A DNA stretch of 50,266 nt from the NCBI RefSeq assembly GCF_018613725.1, contig NZ_JAGGPS010000004.1, forward strand, positions 213,335 through 263,600, written 5' to 3'. Positions 17,067-24,422 of this stretch are shown here, piece after piece; the first letter of the stretch is position 1, and each line of letters opens with the position of its first letter. A model generated the notes under the pieces. That model was given only the letters and a program-made list of their open reading frames with translations, did not search any database and was not told the origin of the DNA. Both the position numbers and the translations under genes were made by a program. Origin of the DNA: Hymenobacter sp. ISL-91 (GTDB taxonomy: Bacteria; Bacteroidota; Bacteroidia; Cytophagales; Hymenobacteraceae).

Positions 17067-17978
17067 ATGAATGACTCCCAACTGCTCCAGAACTACTCCG
17101 ACCAGGAAAAAGCTGCTTATCTGAGTGCTATTGCCAGCCTGGCTTCGGCCGACCGCGAGGCATCGGCACCCGAAATCGAGTTTTTGCAGCAGCTTGCCCA
17201 TCAGGCTGGCCTTAGTGGTGCCGCGACCCAGCAGGTGTTGGCAGCCGCCAAAAGCGCGAATAACGAAACGGTAAAAAGTAACCTTGATACGCTGCGTGGC
17301 AGCGACCTGCGCTTCTCGCTCGTCACCGACCTCATCAGCTTCGCCCGCGCCGATGGTGCCTACTCGAATACCGAGGAAGAGATGGTGAACAAGATTTCGC
17401 AGTATCTGGGCATTAATGAGCAGCAGCAGCACACGCTGGAACAGGTGGTAGACCAGGCCTCCAACGTGCCCCACAACGCCAGCGACCCGGCCAAGCAAAG
17501 TTTTTTCGGCGGCATCGGCGACAAGCTCGAAAGCGCGGGCATTCCCAAAAATGCCCTCATGGCCGGACTGCTCGGTATTGTGGCCCCCATGGTGATTTCG
17601 AAGGTGATGGGTGGCCGGGGCCAGAGCGGTGGCGGAATGATGGGTGGCGGAATGATGGGCGGCAACATGGGCGGCCTGCTCGGGGGCGCGGCCCAGAGCG
17701 GCATGGGTGGCCTGCTGGGCGGTTTGCTCGGCGGCGGCCTGCTAAGCGGCGTGATGGGCGGTGGCCAGCAGCAGCAATCAACAGACCAGTACGGCAACTA
17801 CCCGCAGCAAGGCTCGCACACTGGCGGCGGGGGTCTTGGCTCCCTCATGTCGATTCTGGGCGGCCTCGGTGGCCAGCCCAACTCGCAGCCCCGCAGCAGC
17901 GGCGGTGGCGGCCTCGGCGGCCTGATGGGCGGCGGCATGGGCGGTTTGCTCGGCGGTTTGCTCGGCGGCCGGCGTTAG
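17067..17978 (+). CDS. TerB-like protein with Gly/Met-rich tail
   Basis: A 303-residue protein. Residues 1-125 are helical and TerB-like: they contain the paired acidic segments ASADREASAPEIEFL and FARADGAYSNTEEEMV that recall tellurite-resistance TerB domains, which often bind metal. From about 185 it becomes a low-complexity Gly/Met/Leu-rich tail with repeats such as GGGMMGG and GGLLGG, plus a GQQQQS block. The role is unknown. ATG 17067 is preferred over an upstream ATG at 16911 because the domain begins there. Its TAG stop lies inside the first unit of the GTTAGCT heptamer array, which is unusual. Confidence 0.75.
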   Translation: MNDSQLLQNYSDQEKAAYLSAIASLASADREASAPEIEFLQQLAHQAGLSGAATQQVLAAAKSANNETVKSNLDTLRGSDLRFSLVTDLISFARADGAYSNTEEEMVNKISQYLGINEQQQHTLEQVVDQASNVPHNASDPAKQSFFGGIGDKLESAGIPKNALMAGLLGIVAPMVISKVMGGRGQSGGGMMGGGMMGGNMGGLLGGAAQSGMGGLLGGLLGGGLLSGVMGGGQQQQSTDQYGNYPQQGSHTGGGGLGSLMSILGGLGGQPNSQPRSSGGGGLGGLMGGGMGGLLGGLLGGRR

Positions 17979-18022
17979 CTGTTAGCTGTTAGCTGTTAGC
18001 TGTTAGCTGTTAGCTGTTAGCT
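17974..18022. repeat. GTTAGCT heptamer array, seven units
   Basis: Seven exact head-to-tail copies of GTTAGCT. The first unit overlaps the end of the upstream coding sequence and supplies its stop codon. The array is followed by a spacer and terminator almost identical to those after the six-unit array at 21434. Confidence 0.95.
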
Positions 18023-18032
18023 GAAAACGAAG

Positions 18033-18064
18033 AAGGCCCCGCGCTCGGTTGAGTGTGGGGCCTT
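18033..18064 (+). terminator. Terminator joined to the heptamer array, copy 1
   Basis: AAGGCCCCGC at 18033-18042 pairs with GTGGGGCCTT at 18055-18064 (one G-T pair) around a 12-nt loop. T-rich sequence follows. It is nearly the same as 21487-21518. Confidence 0.85.
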
Positions 18065-18145
18065 ACTTTTTGCGTAATTACAGGTGCTTTTTAAACGAAG
18101 GATAACAGCTAATGAAGCTGTTTAGGGAGTGCCAGGAATCGATTT

Positions 18146-18243
18146 GGACGTCATGCTGAGCGAAGTCGAAGCATCTCTACTGCTTCGTTAAACGACCACA
18201 ACGAAGCAGTAGAGATGCTTCGACTTCGCTCAGCATGACGTCC
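18146..18243. repeat. 98-bp perfect palindrome, family 2 copy 2
   Basis: Arms of 44 bp (18146-18189 and 18200-18243) are exact reverse complements around a 10-bp loop, between the convergent TerB-like and MscS genes. Each arm holds a GTAG tetranucleotide next to GAGATGCTTCG, then CTCAGCATGAC, shared with the copy at 36674. Short flanking sequences (AGCTGTTTAG and CTAAACAGCT) extend the symmetry further. Confidence 0.9.
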
Positions 18244-18295
18244 TTTTAACTTTCTAAACAGCTAATAGCTCTCCGCTAGAAGCGTAAAGTACCTC

Positions 18296-19462
18296 TCAGG
18301 AACTGGCAATCGACTGGCCGCCGCCTTGTGGCTGCAGGCTTTTGGGCAGGTCGGAGGCAGCGCCGGCGCCGCCGGATAGCCGGGTCATGGTAGTGTCAAC
18401 GAAGTCGGCTCCTACTTCCTCCACGGCCGAAACGATTTTGAAATTGATTTCCTCCATCACGTCGAGGTACTCGTCGTAGCTGTCGGTACGCACATAGTAC
18501 TGCACCCGCACGTCTTTCGAGTTGGATGTCAGGGAGGTGAATTTCACCTGCACATCGGGTTCGATGAGGCGGTGCTCTACAATGGCCTTGTGCACCAGCT
18601 CGATGATGCGGTGGAGCTGGGTGCTGGTCGTCATCTGGGTGAGCGACATCATGAAGAACACCCGGCGGGATGTGCGGCGCGAGAGGTTGTCGAGCGGCTT
18701 ATCAATCATGGATTTGTTAGGCACTGTTACGTAGCTTTTCTCCACGGTCCGAATCCGGGTGCTGCGGAAACCGATTTTCTCTACCGTACCCGTCAAATCG
18801 CCCACACTCACCAAGTCGCCTACCTCGAAGGGCCGGTCGAGGAAGATGGTAAACGAGGCCAGCAGGTTTTCGAGGCTTTCCTTGGCGGCAAAAGCCACGG
18901 CCAGACCACCGATACCCAAGCCACCCACCAGGGCCGTTACATCGATGCTGAACACGCGGCCCAGCACCACCAAAAAGGCAATGATGCCTACGAATAGCTT
19001 GATAAGGTCGCGGGCGAAAGGCACGAGCTGGTTGGTGAGCCGCGAAGGGTCGCGTAGAGCCCGTTTCATGAACACCAGCACCGCCAGATCAATCATGCGC
19101 AGAAAAATCCAGGTAACGCCCGCTATAAAGGCAATCTGGTACACCCGAAAGGCCAGTTTCGCAAACCACGGCGTATCACGGCCTAGCTCCGAGGAACGCA
19201 CCGGAATATCCAGTACGCTGTAGGCAATGAAAATGGTGATAAAGAAGATGACGACGCTGATGGGCTTGATGAGCAGTTCATGGAACTGCTGCTCCGTAAC
19301 GCCCTCACCCACCTTCTTGAAAAACCGGAACAGCACCTTCGTCAACAGGCGCGACACCAGGTTTTTGAACACAAGACCGGCCACCAGAATAGCAGCGGCA
19401 ATCAGATATTCCTGCACCTGAATGCCGAGCAGTTGGTAATGAAGGATTTCGAAAGGAGACAT
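18296..19462 (-). CDS. MscS-family mechanosensitive channel
   Basis: A 388-residue inner-membrane channel expected to open under membrane tension during osmotic down-shock. Hydrophobic helices lie near 20-40, 70-90, 110-130 and 150-175. The pore-lining region GGLGIGGLAVAFAAKESLENL (around 190-210) has the Ala/Gly packing pattern of MscS TM3. The beta domain with RPFEVGDLV and the loop GTVEKIGFRSTRIRT follow. The ATG at 19462 is chosen; an earlier frame-open start adds non-conserved residues. It follows the dehydrogenase gene on the same strand, separated by a terminator. Confidence 0.92.
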   Translation of the reverse strand: MSPFEILHYQLLGIQVQEYLIAAAILVAGLVFKNLVSRLLTKVLFRFFKKVGEGVTEQQFHELLIKPISVVIFFITIFIAYSVLDIPVRSSELGRDTPWFAKLAFRVYQIAFIAGVTWIFLRMIDLAVLVFMKRALRDPSRLTNQLVPFARDLIKLFVGIIAFLVVLGRVFSIDVTALVGGLGIGGLAVAFAAKESLENLLASFTIFLDRPFEVGDLVSVGDLTGTVEKIGFRSTRIRTVEKSYVTVPNKSMIDKPLDNLSRRTSRRVFFMMSLTQMTTSTQLHRIIELVHKAIVEHRLIEPDVQVKFTSLTSNSKDVRVQYYVRTDSYDEYLDVMEEINFKIVSAVEEVGADFVDTTMTRLSGGAGAASDLPKSLQPQGGGQSIASS

Positions 19463-19475
19463 AAGTTCGTTTTGT

Positions 19476-19516
19476 AAGCTGCGGGCTACCAACTATCAGC
19501 TGGTAGCCCGCAGCTT
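19476..19516 (-). terminator. Hairpin after the second dehydrogenase
   Basis: AAGCTGCGGGCTACCA at 19476-19491 pairs perfectly with 19501-19516 around a 9-nt loop. It lies between the dehydrogenase stop and the MscS start on the minus strand and probably ends the dehydrogenase transcript. Confidence 0.65.
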
Positions 19517-19621
19517 TTGTGTTCTGTATGCAGTTGTGGGCTGCCGGTAGCTGAACCTTCCCGCCCAACTTCTTCGAAGGGGAGCAAACAGCTACCAGCT
19601 GTCGGCTAACGGCGTCAAAAT

Positions 19622-20851
19622 TTACACCAGCTGGCGCAGCGCCATTTCGAACGACCGTTGGGCCAGTCCTGTATGCTCTTCGCTCTGGGTGCGGGTGCGT
19701 TCCAGGGCCGCCCGAATGATGCGCGACGTATCCTCGAAAATGGCCTGATCGGTAATTTCGGCGTCCGACTCCATCAGGTAGGCAAACACGCGGGCCATGC
19801 CGCAGTTGGCAATGAAATCGGGAATGACACTGACGCGGGCATCGGCAAACTCGCCGGTGGGGCCGAAGAAGATTTCGGGGTCCTGGAAGGGCACGTTGGC
19901 CCCGCACGAAATAACTTCCAGGCCGTTGGCGGCCAGCGCCTCTACCTGGGCCTTGGTAACGAGGCGCGAGGCAGCGGCGGGCACGAATATCTCGGCGCCG
20001 CTGGTCCAGATCTGCTCGTTTATTTCCTCAAACGTCAGCTTGTTGTTGGCCGTCAGCTCGTTGCCCTCACGGCTGAGCATCAGCTGCCGGATTTCTTCCA
20101 GCCCGAAGCCCTCAGTGCTCAGCAGCCCGCCGGCCCTGTCGATGATGCCGGTGATACGGGCGCCCTGGCTGGCCAGGTAGTAGGCTGCCGCCGCCCCCAC
20201 GTTGCCCCAACCCTGGATAATAGCCCGTTTGCCCTCGACCGAGCGGCCGCCCCACAGTGCGTAGTAGTGGCGCACGGCCTCGGCCACGCCGTAGCCGGTT
20301 ATCAGGTCGGCCACGGTGTACTTGCGGCGCAGGTCGGGCGAGTAAGCTACGTCTTCGAGCACTTTTACCACGCCCTGCCGCAACTGGCCCAGCTTCTGGA
20401 TTTTCTGGGGCTCGGTGGCCTGGTAGTGGCCGTTGACCACACCTTCCTGCGGGTGCCAGAGGCCGTATTCTTCGGTGATGGGGATGACTTCGTGGATTTC
20501 GTCCACGTTCAGGTCGCCGCCGGTGCCGTAGTAATTTTTCAGGAGCGGGAAAACAGCCTTGCACCAGCGCTCCAGTACGCCACGCTTGCGCGGGTCGCGC
20601 GGGTCGAAGTTGATACCCGACTTGGCCCCGCCAATGGCCGGGCCTGATACGGTGAACTTCACTTCCATGGTTTTGGCCAAGCTTTCTACCTCGCGCTTGT
20701 CGAGGCCCAGGCGCATGCGGGTGCCGCCACCGGCCGCTCCGCCCCGCAACGAGTTGATGACCACCCAGCCCTCGGCTTCGGTTTCGGCATCCTGCCATTC
20801 AAATACGATTTCAGGACGTTTATTTTCAAATTTGGCCAGCAGGTCTTTCAT
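19622..20851 (-). CDS. Glu/Leu/Phe/Val dehydrogenase, second paralogue
   Basis: A 409-residue amino acid dehydrogenase of the ELFV superfamily. The substrate domain shows RGGAAGGGTRMRLGL and GPAIGGAKSGINFDP, with the lysine of GGAKS in the usual catalytic position. The Rossmann motif is QGWGNVGAAAAYYL. The wording of the active site differs from both the 363-residue and the 431-residue paralogues here, so the substrate may also differ. It is most like glutamate-type enzymes but this is not certain. The ATG at 20851 (MKDLLAKFENKRP) is the likely start. It is divergent from the ArsR-type gene. Confidence 0.88.
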   Translation of the reverse strand: MKDLLAKFENKRPEIVFEWQDAETEAEGWVVINSLRGGAAGGGTRMRLGLDKREVESLAKTMEVKFTVSGPAIGGAKSGINFDPRDPRKRGVLERWCKAVFPLLKNYYGTGGDLNVDEIHEVIPITEEYGLWHPQEGVVNGHYQATEPQKIQKLGQLRQGVVKVLEDVAYSPDLRRKYTVADLITGYGVAEAVRHYYALWGGRSVEGKRAIIQGWGNVGAAAAYYLASQGARITGIIDRAGGLLSTEGFGLEEIRQLMLSREGNELTANNKLTFEEINEQIWTSGAEIFVPAAASRLVTKAQVEALAANGLEVISCGANVPFQDPEIFFGPTGEFADARVSVIPDFIANCGMARVFAYLMESDAEITDQAIFEDTSRIIRAALERTRTQSEEHTGLAQRSFEMALRQLV

Positions 20852-20890
20852 CAGGAAGCAGAAGGTAGGGTGAGAGGGGAATTTCGGCAG

Positions 20891-20898
20891 CAAAGGTA
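20891..20898 (-). promoter_or_regulatory. -7 box TACCTTTG for the second dehydrogenase
   Basis: On the minus strand a perfect TAnnTTTG box lies about 40 bp before the ATG. The same octamer (TACCTTTG) precedes the third dehydrogenase at 40150. No clear TTG -33 element is present. Confidence 0.5.
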
Positions 20899-21082
20899 GG
20901 CACCCGGGCGACAGGCCCCATTGGGAGGCGGGGGCCACTGCTGCTGCCATGCCGTCTTACTGTCGGGCTTGGCCAACATTTGTAGGTACACTATTTGGGT
21001 AAAAGGAACTTTGCAGGCCTCGAATATCGTATTAGCCCTATTCCCGCCTACCGTTCTGAAATACCACCTTTGCATTGCCGAA

Positions 21083-21391
21083 ATGAAGCCACTACTTGCC
21101 CGAGTCGAATCGAAGAAAGTTTATAAAGCCGCTGCCATTCTCAAGGTGCTGGCTCATCCTAAGCGGCTGGCCATCGTGGACCTGCTGGGTAAAGAGGATA
21201 AAATGACCGTCACGGAAATCTACCGGACCCTCGACCTGCCCCAGGCCATTGCTTCCCAGCACCTTATCACCCTCAAAGACCGCGGCATTCTGTCGTCGCT
21301 GAAAGTAGGAACCAAGATCTATTACTCGCTCTCCATTCCTAAACTGCTCGACGTCATCGACTCGCTCGAAGAATGCTGCGACTCGATTTAG
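21083..21391 (+). CDS. ArsR-type winged-helix regulator
   Basis: A 102-residue DNA-binding protein. The HTH region reads VLAHPKRLAIVDLLGKED, then VTEIYRTLDLPQAIASQHLITLKDRGIL, the canonical ArsR winged-helix pattern, and the wing is VGTKIYYSLS. A pair of cysteines near the C-terminus (EECCDSI) might sense metal or redox state, but the usual alpha3 ELCVCD motif is absent. ArsR regulators often act on adjacent genes; the divergent dehydrogenase is the nearest candidate. The ATG at 21083 starts the conserved part. Confidence 0.88.
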   Translation: MKPLLARVESKKVYKAAAILKVLAHPKRLAIVDLLGKEDKMTVTEIYRTLDLPQAIASQHLITLKDRGILSSLKVGTKIYYSLSIPKLLDVIDSLEECCDSI

Positions 21392-21433
21392 AGAGCTACA
21401 AGCCGCAAGCTTCAAGCGGCAAGCTGACATCCT

Positions 21434-21475
21434 GTTAGCTGTTAGCTGTTAGCTGTTAGCTGTTAGCTGTTAGCT
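21434..21475. repeat. GTTAGCT heptamer array, six units
   Basis: Six exact head-to-tail copies of GTTAGCT, followed by GAAAAACGAGG and a terminator. The same arrangement is found at 17974-18064 with seven units. Confidence 0.95.
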
Positions 21476-21486
21476 GAAAAACGAGG

Positions 21487-21518
21487 AAGGCCCCGCGCTC
21501 GGTTGAGTGCGGGGCCTT
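21487..21518 (+). terminator. Terminator joined to the heptamer array, copy 2
   Basis: AAGGCCCCGC at 21487-21496 pairs exactly with GCGGGGCCTT at 21509-21518, then CTTTTGG. It lies between convergent ArsR and hemA genes and can act in either direction. Confidence 0.88.
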
Positions 21519-21583
21519 CTTTTGGTTGGATTATCGGGAGCTTCTGAACGTCAGCTTGCCGCTCGAAGCTTGCGGCTTGTAGC

Positions 21584-22855
21584 TCAGAAAGCCGGCTGGC
21601 GCTCCAGGTCGAACAGGTCGGTGAGCGTATCGATGAGCTGATCGGCCTCGCCGCGCTTGCAGGCGGCCTTGAGCTGGAGCACGGGTTGCTTGAGGATTTT
21701 CTGCATCAGCGAGCGGGTGATATCGTCGAGACGCTTGGCTTCTTCGGGGCTGATTTTCTTCTTGTTGTAGCGGTCCAGCTCTTCGAGGCGAATCTGTTCC
21801 AGCGCGTTTTTGAGCTTCTGAATGGTCGGCGACACCAGCATTTCCTTGGTCCAGTCGCGCAGGCCCTCCACACTTTCCTCAATGATGGCCCGCACCTGCG
21901 GCACCGAAGCCAGCCGGCGCTCCAGCGCGGCCGAAGCCTTGCTCTGGATGGCGTCGATGTTGTAGACCAGCACGCCGGGCACCTGCTCCACATCGGGCGC
22001 AATGCTGCGCGGCACCGACAGATCGATGAAAAACTTGTAGCTCAGCACCTCCAGGTTGGCTACCAGCGCGCGGCTGAAGAACGGCTCAGGCCGGGCAATG
22101 CTGCTGATAATGACATCGGCCTCCTTCAGGCCTTCGGCCAGATCCTCGAAGTCGAGCACCTTCAGGCCACACTCTTCGGCCAGCGCTTCGGCCTTGCTGC
22201 GGGTGCGGTTGCAGATGGTGACGTCGGTAAACAGCTTGCTGTCGCCGAAGTGGCGGCAGACGTCGGCCCCGATTTCGCCCAGCCCCACTACCAGCACCCG
22301 GGGGTTAGCCACGTCGGCGGTCAGCTCCTCTACCAGCTCCAGCGTGGCATACGAGGTAGAGGCCGCCCCATCGCGGAAAGCGGTTTCCTGCTGTACGCGC
22401 TTGTTGGTGAAGAAAACGGTGTGCAGCAGCCGGTGCAGAAAAGGCCCGGCCGCATCGGCATCGGCCGACCACTGGTAGGCCTGCTTCACCTGGTTGCTGA
22501 TCTGCAAATCGCCGACAACCTGCGCCTCCAGGCCCATAGCTACTTCAAACAGGTGGCGTACGGCGTCGAGCGAGCCGGCAAACACATCGAAGTAGGGCAT
22601 GAAGCCGGCCACATCGGGCAGGTTCTTCAGGCGAGCCAGCGCCTCAATAACGGCCACGCTCTGGTCTTGGTCGGCCGAGTAGTACACCTCGGTGCGGTTA
22701 CAGGTACTGAGCACCAGCAAGTCGGTCAGGTCGAGCTCGTGGTGCAGGGTTTGCAGCAGGCGCCGGCAGGCCGCCTCGTCCAACGCAATCAGCTCGCGGA
22801 TGGCGAGCGGCGCTTTCTTGAACGAGAGACTGACAGCTTGAAAAGGATGGGACAT
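21584..22855 (-). CDS. hemA: Glutamyl-tRNA reductase
   Basis: A 423-residue cytoplasmic enzyme that reduces glutamyl-tRNA(Glu) to glutamate-1-semialdehyde with NADPH, the first step of C5 tetrapyrrole synthesis. The catalytic cysteine lies in LSTCNRTEVYY (Cys52). The NADPH-binding motif VLVVGLGEIGADV and the C-terminal dimerisation helices with the ALEQIRLEELDRY region follow. The length is normal. A perfect -7 box (GTAATTTTG on the minus strand) lies upstream. A second heme gene, hemW, is at the far end of the window. Confidence 0.95.
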   Translation of the reverse strand: MSHPFQAVSLSFKKAPLAIRELIALDEAACRRLLQTLHHELDLTDLLVLSTCNRTEVYYSADQDQSVAVIEALARLKNLPDVAGFMPYFDVFAGSLDAVRHLFEVAMGLEAQVVGDLQISNQVKQAYQWSADADAAGPFLHRLLHTVFFTNKRVQQETAFRDGAASTSYATLELVEELTADVANPRVLVVGLGEIGADVCRHFGDSKLFTDVTICNRTRSKAEALAEECGLKVLDFEDLAEGLKEADVIISSIARPEPFFSRALVANLEVLSYKFFIDLSVPRSIAPDVEQVPGVLVYNIDAIQSKASAALERRLASVPQVRAIIEESVEGLRDWTKEMLVSPTIQKLKNALEQIRLEELDRYNKKKISPEEAKRLDDITRSLMQKILKQPVLQLKAACKRGEADQLIDTLTDLFDLERQPAF

Positions 22856-22883
22856 AGCAGGAGCTAAGGCAGATAGCAGGGGG

Positions 22884-22891
22884 CAAAATTA
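22884..22891 (-). promoter_or_regulatory. -7 box TAATTTTG for hemA
   Basis: A perfect TAnnTTTG match on the minus strand, 29 bp before the hemA ATG. The -33 element is not clear. Confidence 0.5.
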
Positions 22892-23116
22892 CATACAAAT
22901 TGCTAGGGTAAAAACAGCAGATGTGGGGCGCTGGTTCGGGCCCGCCTACTATTCCCCGGGAAACAGGCGGGAAATGGCACCAACCCGGTTTCCGTCCGGA
23001 GCCAGTTGATGAAAATCATGCGTACAGGCCAGGCGGCCTGACTTTGGCCGGGGCCGTATCTTCGGGGCCGGGGCCGCCGTAATGGGGGTCTGCCTTCCGC
23101 CGTTTTGCCGCCCGCC

Positions 23117-24310
23117 GTGCTTCCTACTATTGCCATCTACGACCAGAAGTCGCGCATCAAGCTCCTTATTGTAACTGTGGCCCTGCTGATTGGTGCGGCT
23201 ACCGTTGTCTATACCAACGTGTTGGTGCAGCGCCTTTCCGAGCGTGAGCAGCAGCAAATCGACCTCTACGCCGAAACCCAGCGCTACATCATCAACACCG
23301 AGGAGGTGTCGAACCTGTCGTTTCTCTACGACGAAATCATCGACGCCAACAAAACCATCCCCGTCATCATCACCGACGGCGACGACAACATCATCGACGC
23401 GCGCAACGTGAATGTGCCTGAGGGAGCAGATGAAGAGGAGAAAACCCAGTACCTGCGCGACCAGATTGCCCAGATGCGGGAGCAACATCCGCCCATCGAG
23501 ATAAAAATTGGGGCCGGGCTACGCAACTTTCTGTATTACAAGGAGTCGGATTTGCTGACGCAGCTGCGGCTGTATCCGTTGGTGCAGCTGGCCATCATCG
23601 GTTGCCTGGCCGTAATTGCCTACTTCGCGTTCAGCTACTCGCGGCGGGCCGAGCAAAACCGCGTGTGGGTGGGCCTGGCCAAAGAAACGGCGCACCAGCT
23701 GGGCACGCCGCTCAGCAGCCTGGTGGGTTGGCAGCAGTACCTGCGCGACTCGGAACGGTTTAAGGACGAGCCGATTGTGGAGGAATTAGGCAAAGATATC
23801 CGGCGACTCGAAATTATCACCGAGCGGTTCAGCAACATCGGCTCGGTGCCGGTGCTGGGTGATGAGAACATCCTGCGCGTAACGGAAAATGCCATTAGCT
23901 ACCTGCAAAGCCGGGTGTCGCGCAAAGTCAGCTTCGAGGTAAAAACCGATTTGCCCACCGATACGCCGGCCCAGGTGAATATTCCGCTGTTCGACTGGGT
24001 GATTGAGAACATCTGCAAAAACGCCGTAGACGCCATGGATGGGCGCGGTAGCATTACGCTACACATACGCCGGCCAGTGCGCGGCAGCAAAAACCAAATT
24101 GCCCTCGACATCACCGATACGGGCAAAGGAATTTCGAAAAGTAAGCTGGAAAGCGTGTTTTTGCCCGGTTATACCACCAAAAAGCGGGGTTGGGGCCTGG
24201 GGCTGGCGCTGGCTAAGCGCATCATCGAAAACTACCACAAGGGCCGCCTTTTCGTGAAATGGAGCGAGCCGGGCCGCGGCACCACCTTCCGGGTTATTCT
24301 GAACGGGTGA
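23117..24310 (+). CDS. Membrane sensor histidine kinase
   Basis: A 397-residue protein with two transmembrane helices (about 15-37 and 155-173) enclosing a periplasmic sensor region of about 115 residues. The phosphoacceptor helix reads AKETAHQLGTPLSSLVGWQQ with His193. The ATPase domain has the N box IENICKNAVDAM, G1 box DTGKGIS and the GWGLGLALAKRI segment of the G2 box. No response regulator gene lies beside it, so it is an orphan kinase here. GTG at 23117 is chosen; a TTG four codons upstream is also possible. Confidence 0.9.
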   Translation: MLPTIAIYDQKSRIKLLIVTVALLIGAATVVYTNVLVQRLSEREQQQIDLYAETQRYIINTEEVSNLSFLYDEIIDANKTIPVIITDGDDNIIDARNVNVPEGADEEEKTQYLRDQIAQMREQHPPIEIKIGAGLRNFLYYKESDLLTQLRLYPLVQLAIIGCLAVIAYFAFSYSRRAEQNRVWVGLAKETAHQLGTPLSSLVGWQQYLRDSERFKDEPIVEELGKDIRRLEIITERFSNIGSVPVLGDENILRVTENAISYLQSRVSRKVSFEVKTDLPTDTPAQVNIPLFDWVIENICKNAVDAMDGRGSITLHIRRPVRGSKNQIALDITDTGKGISKSKLESVFLPGYTTKKRGWGLGLALAKRIIENYHKGRLFVKWSEPGRGTTFRVILNG

Positions 24311-24317
24311 GGGTATT

Positions 24318-24422
24318 AGTTGTCAGTTGTCAGTTGGTAGTTGTCAGTAAAAGGTGTGTTGTGCTGAGCGAAAGCGCAAGTCACACTTTTTACTGACAAC
24401 TACCAACTGGCAACTGACAACT
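24318..24422. repeat. AGTTGTC heptamer palindrome
   Basis: The left arm 24318-24358 contains units AGTTGTC, AGTTGTC, AGTTGGT and AGTTGTC. The right arm 24382-24422 is its reverse complement with two mismatches over 41 bp. The element lies between the convergent kinase and lipocalin-type genes and touches the latter's stop codon. It can serve as a bidirectional terminator. Confidence 0.88.

Larger units (their letters stand above)
21393..21585. repeat. 193-bp nested palindrome with CAAGC heptamer arms
   Basis: The outer arms 21393-21428 and 21550-21585 (36 bp each) are reverse complements with one mismatch. Each arm contains four 7-bp units of the form CAAGCNN (for the left arm CAAGCCG, CAAGCTT, CAAGCGG, CAAGCTG). 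The palindrome encloses the GTTAGCT array and a terminator. It fills the gap between the ArsR gene and hemA, and its right arm overlaps the hemA stop codon. Confidence 0.85.

Noticed and set aside
17974..18022. Possible CRISPR array
   Set aside because: Units are 7 bp with no spacers, and no cas gene is present in the window.
21686..22867. 393-residue plus-strand frame inside hemA
   Set aside because: A shadow of hemA in the opposite strand; composition is typical of an antisense frame.
23105..24310. Two-component system with an adjacent response regulator
   Set aside because: Only the kinase is present; none of the neighbouring genes has a receiver domain.
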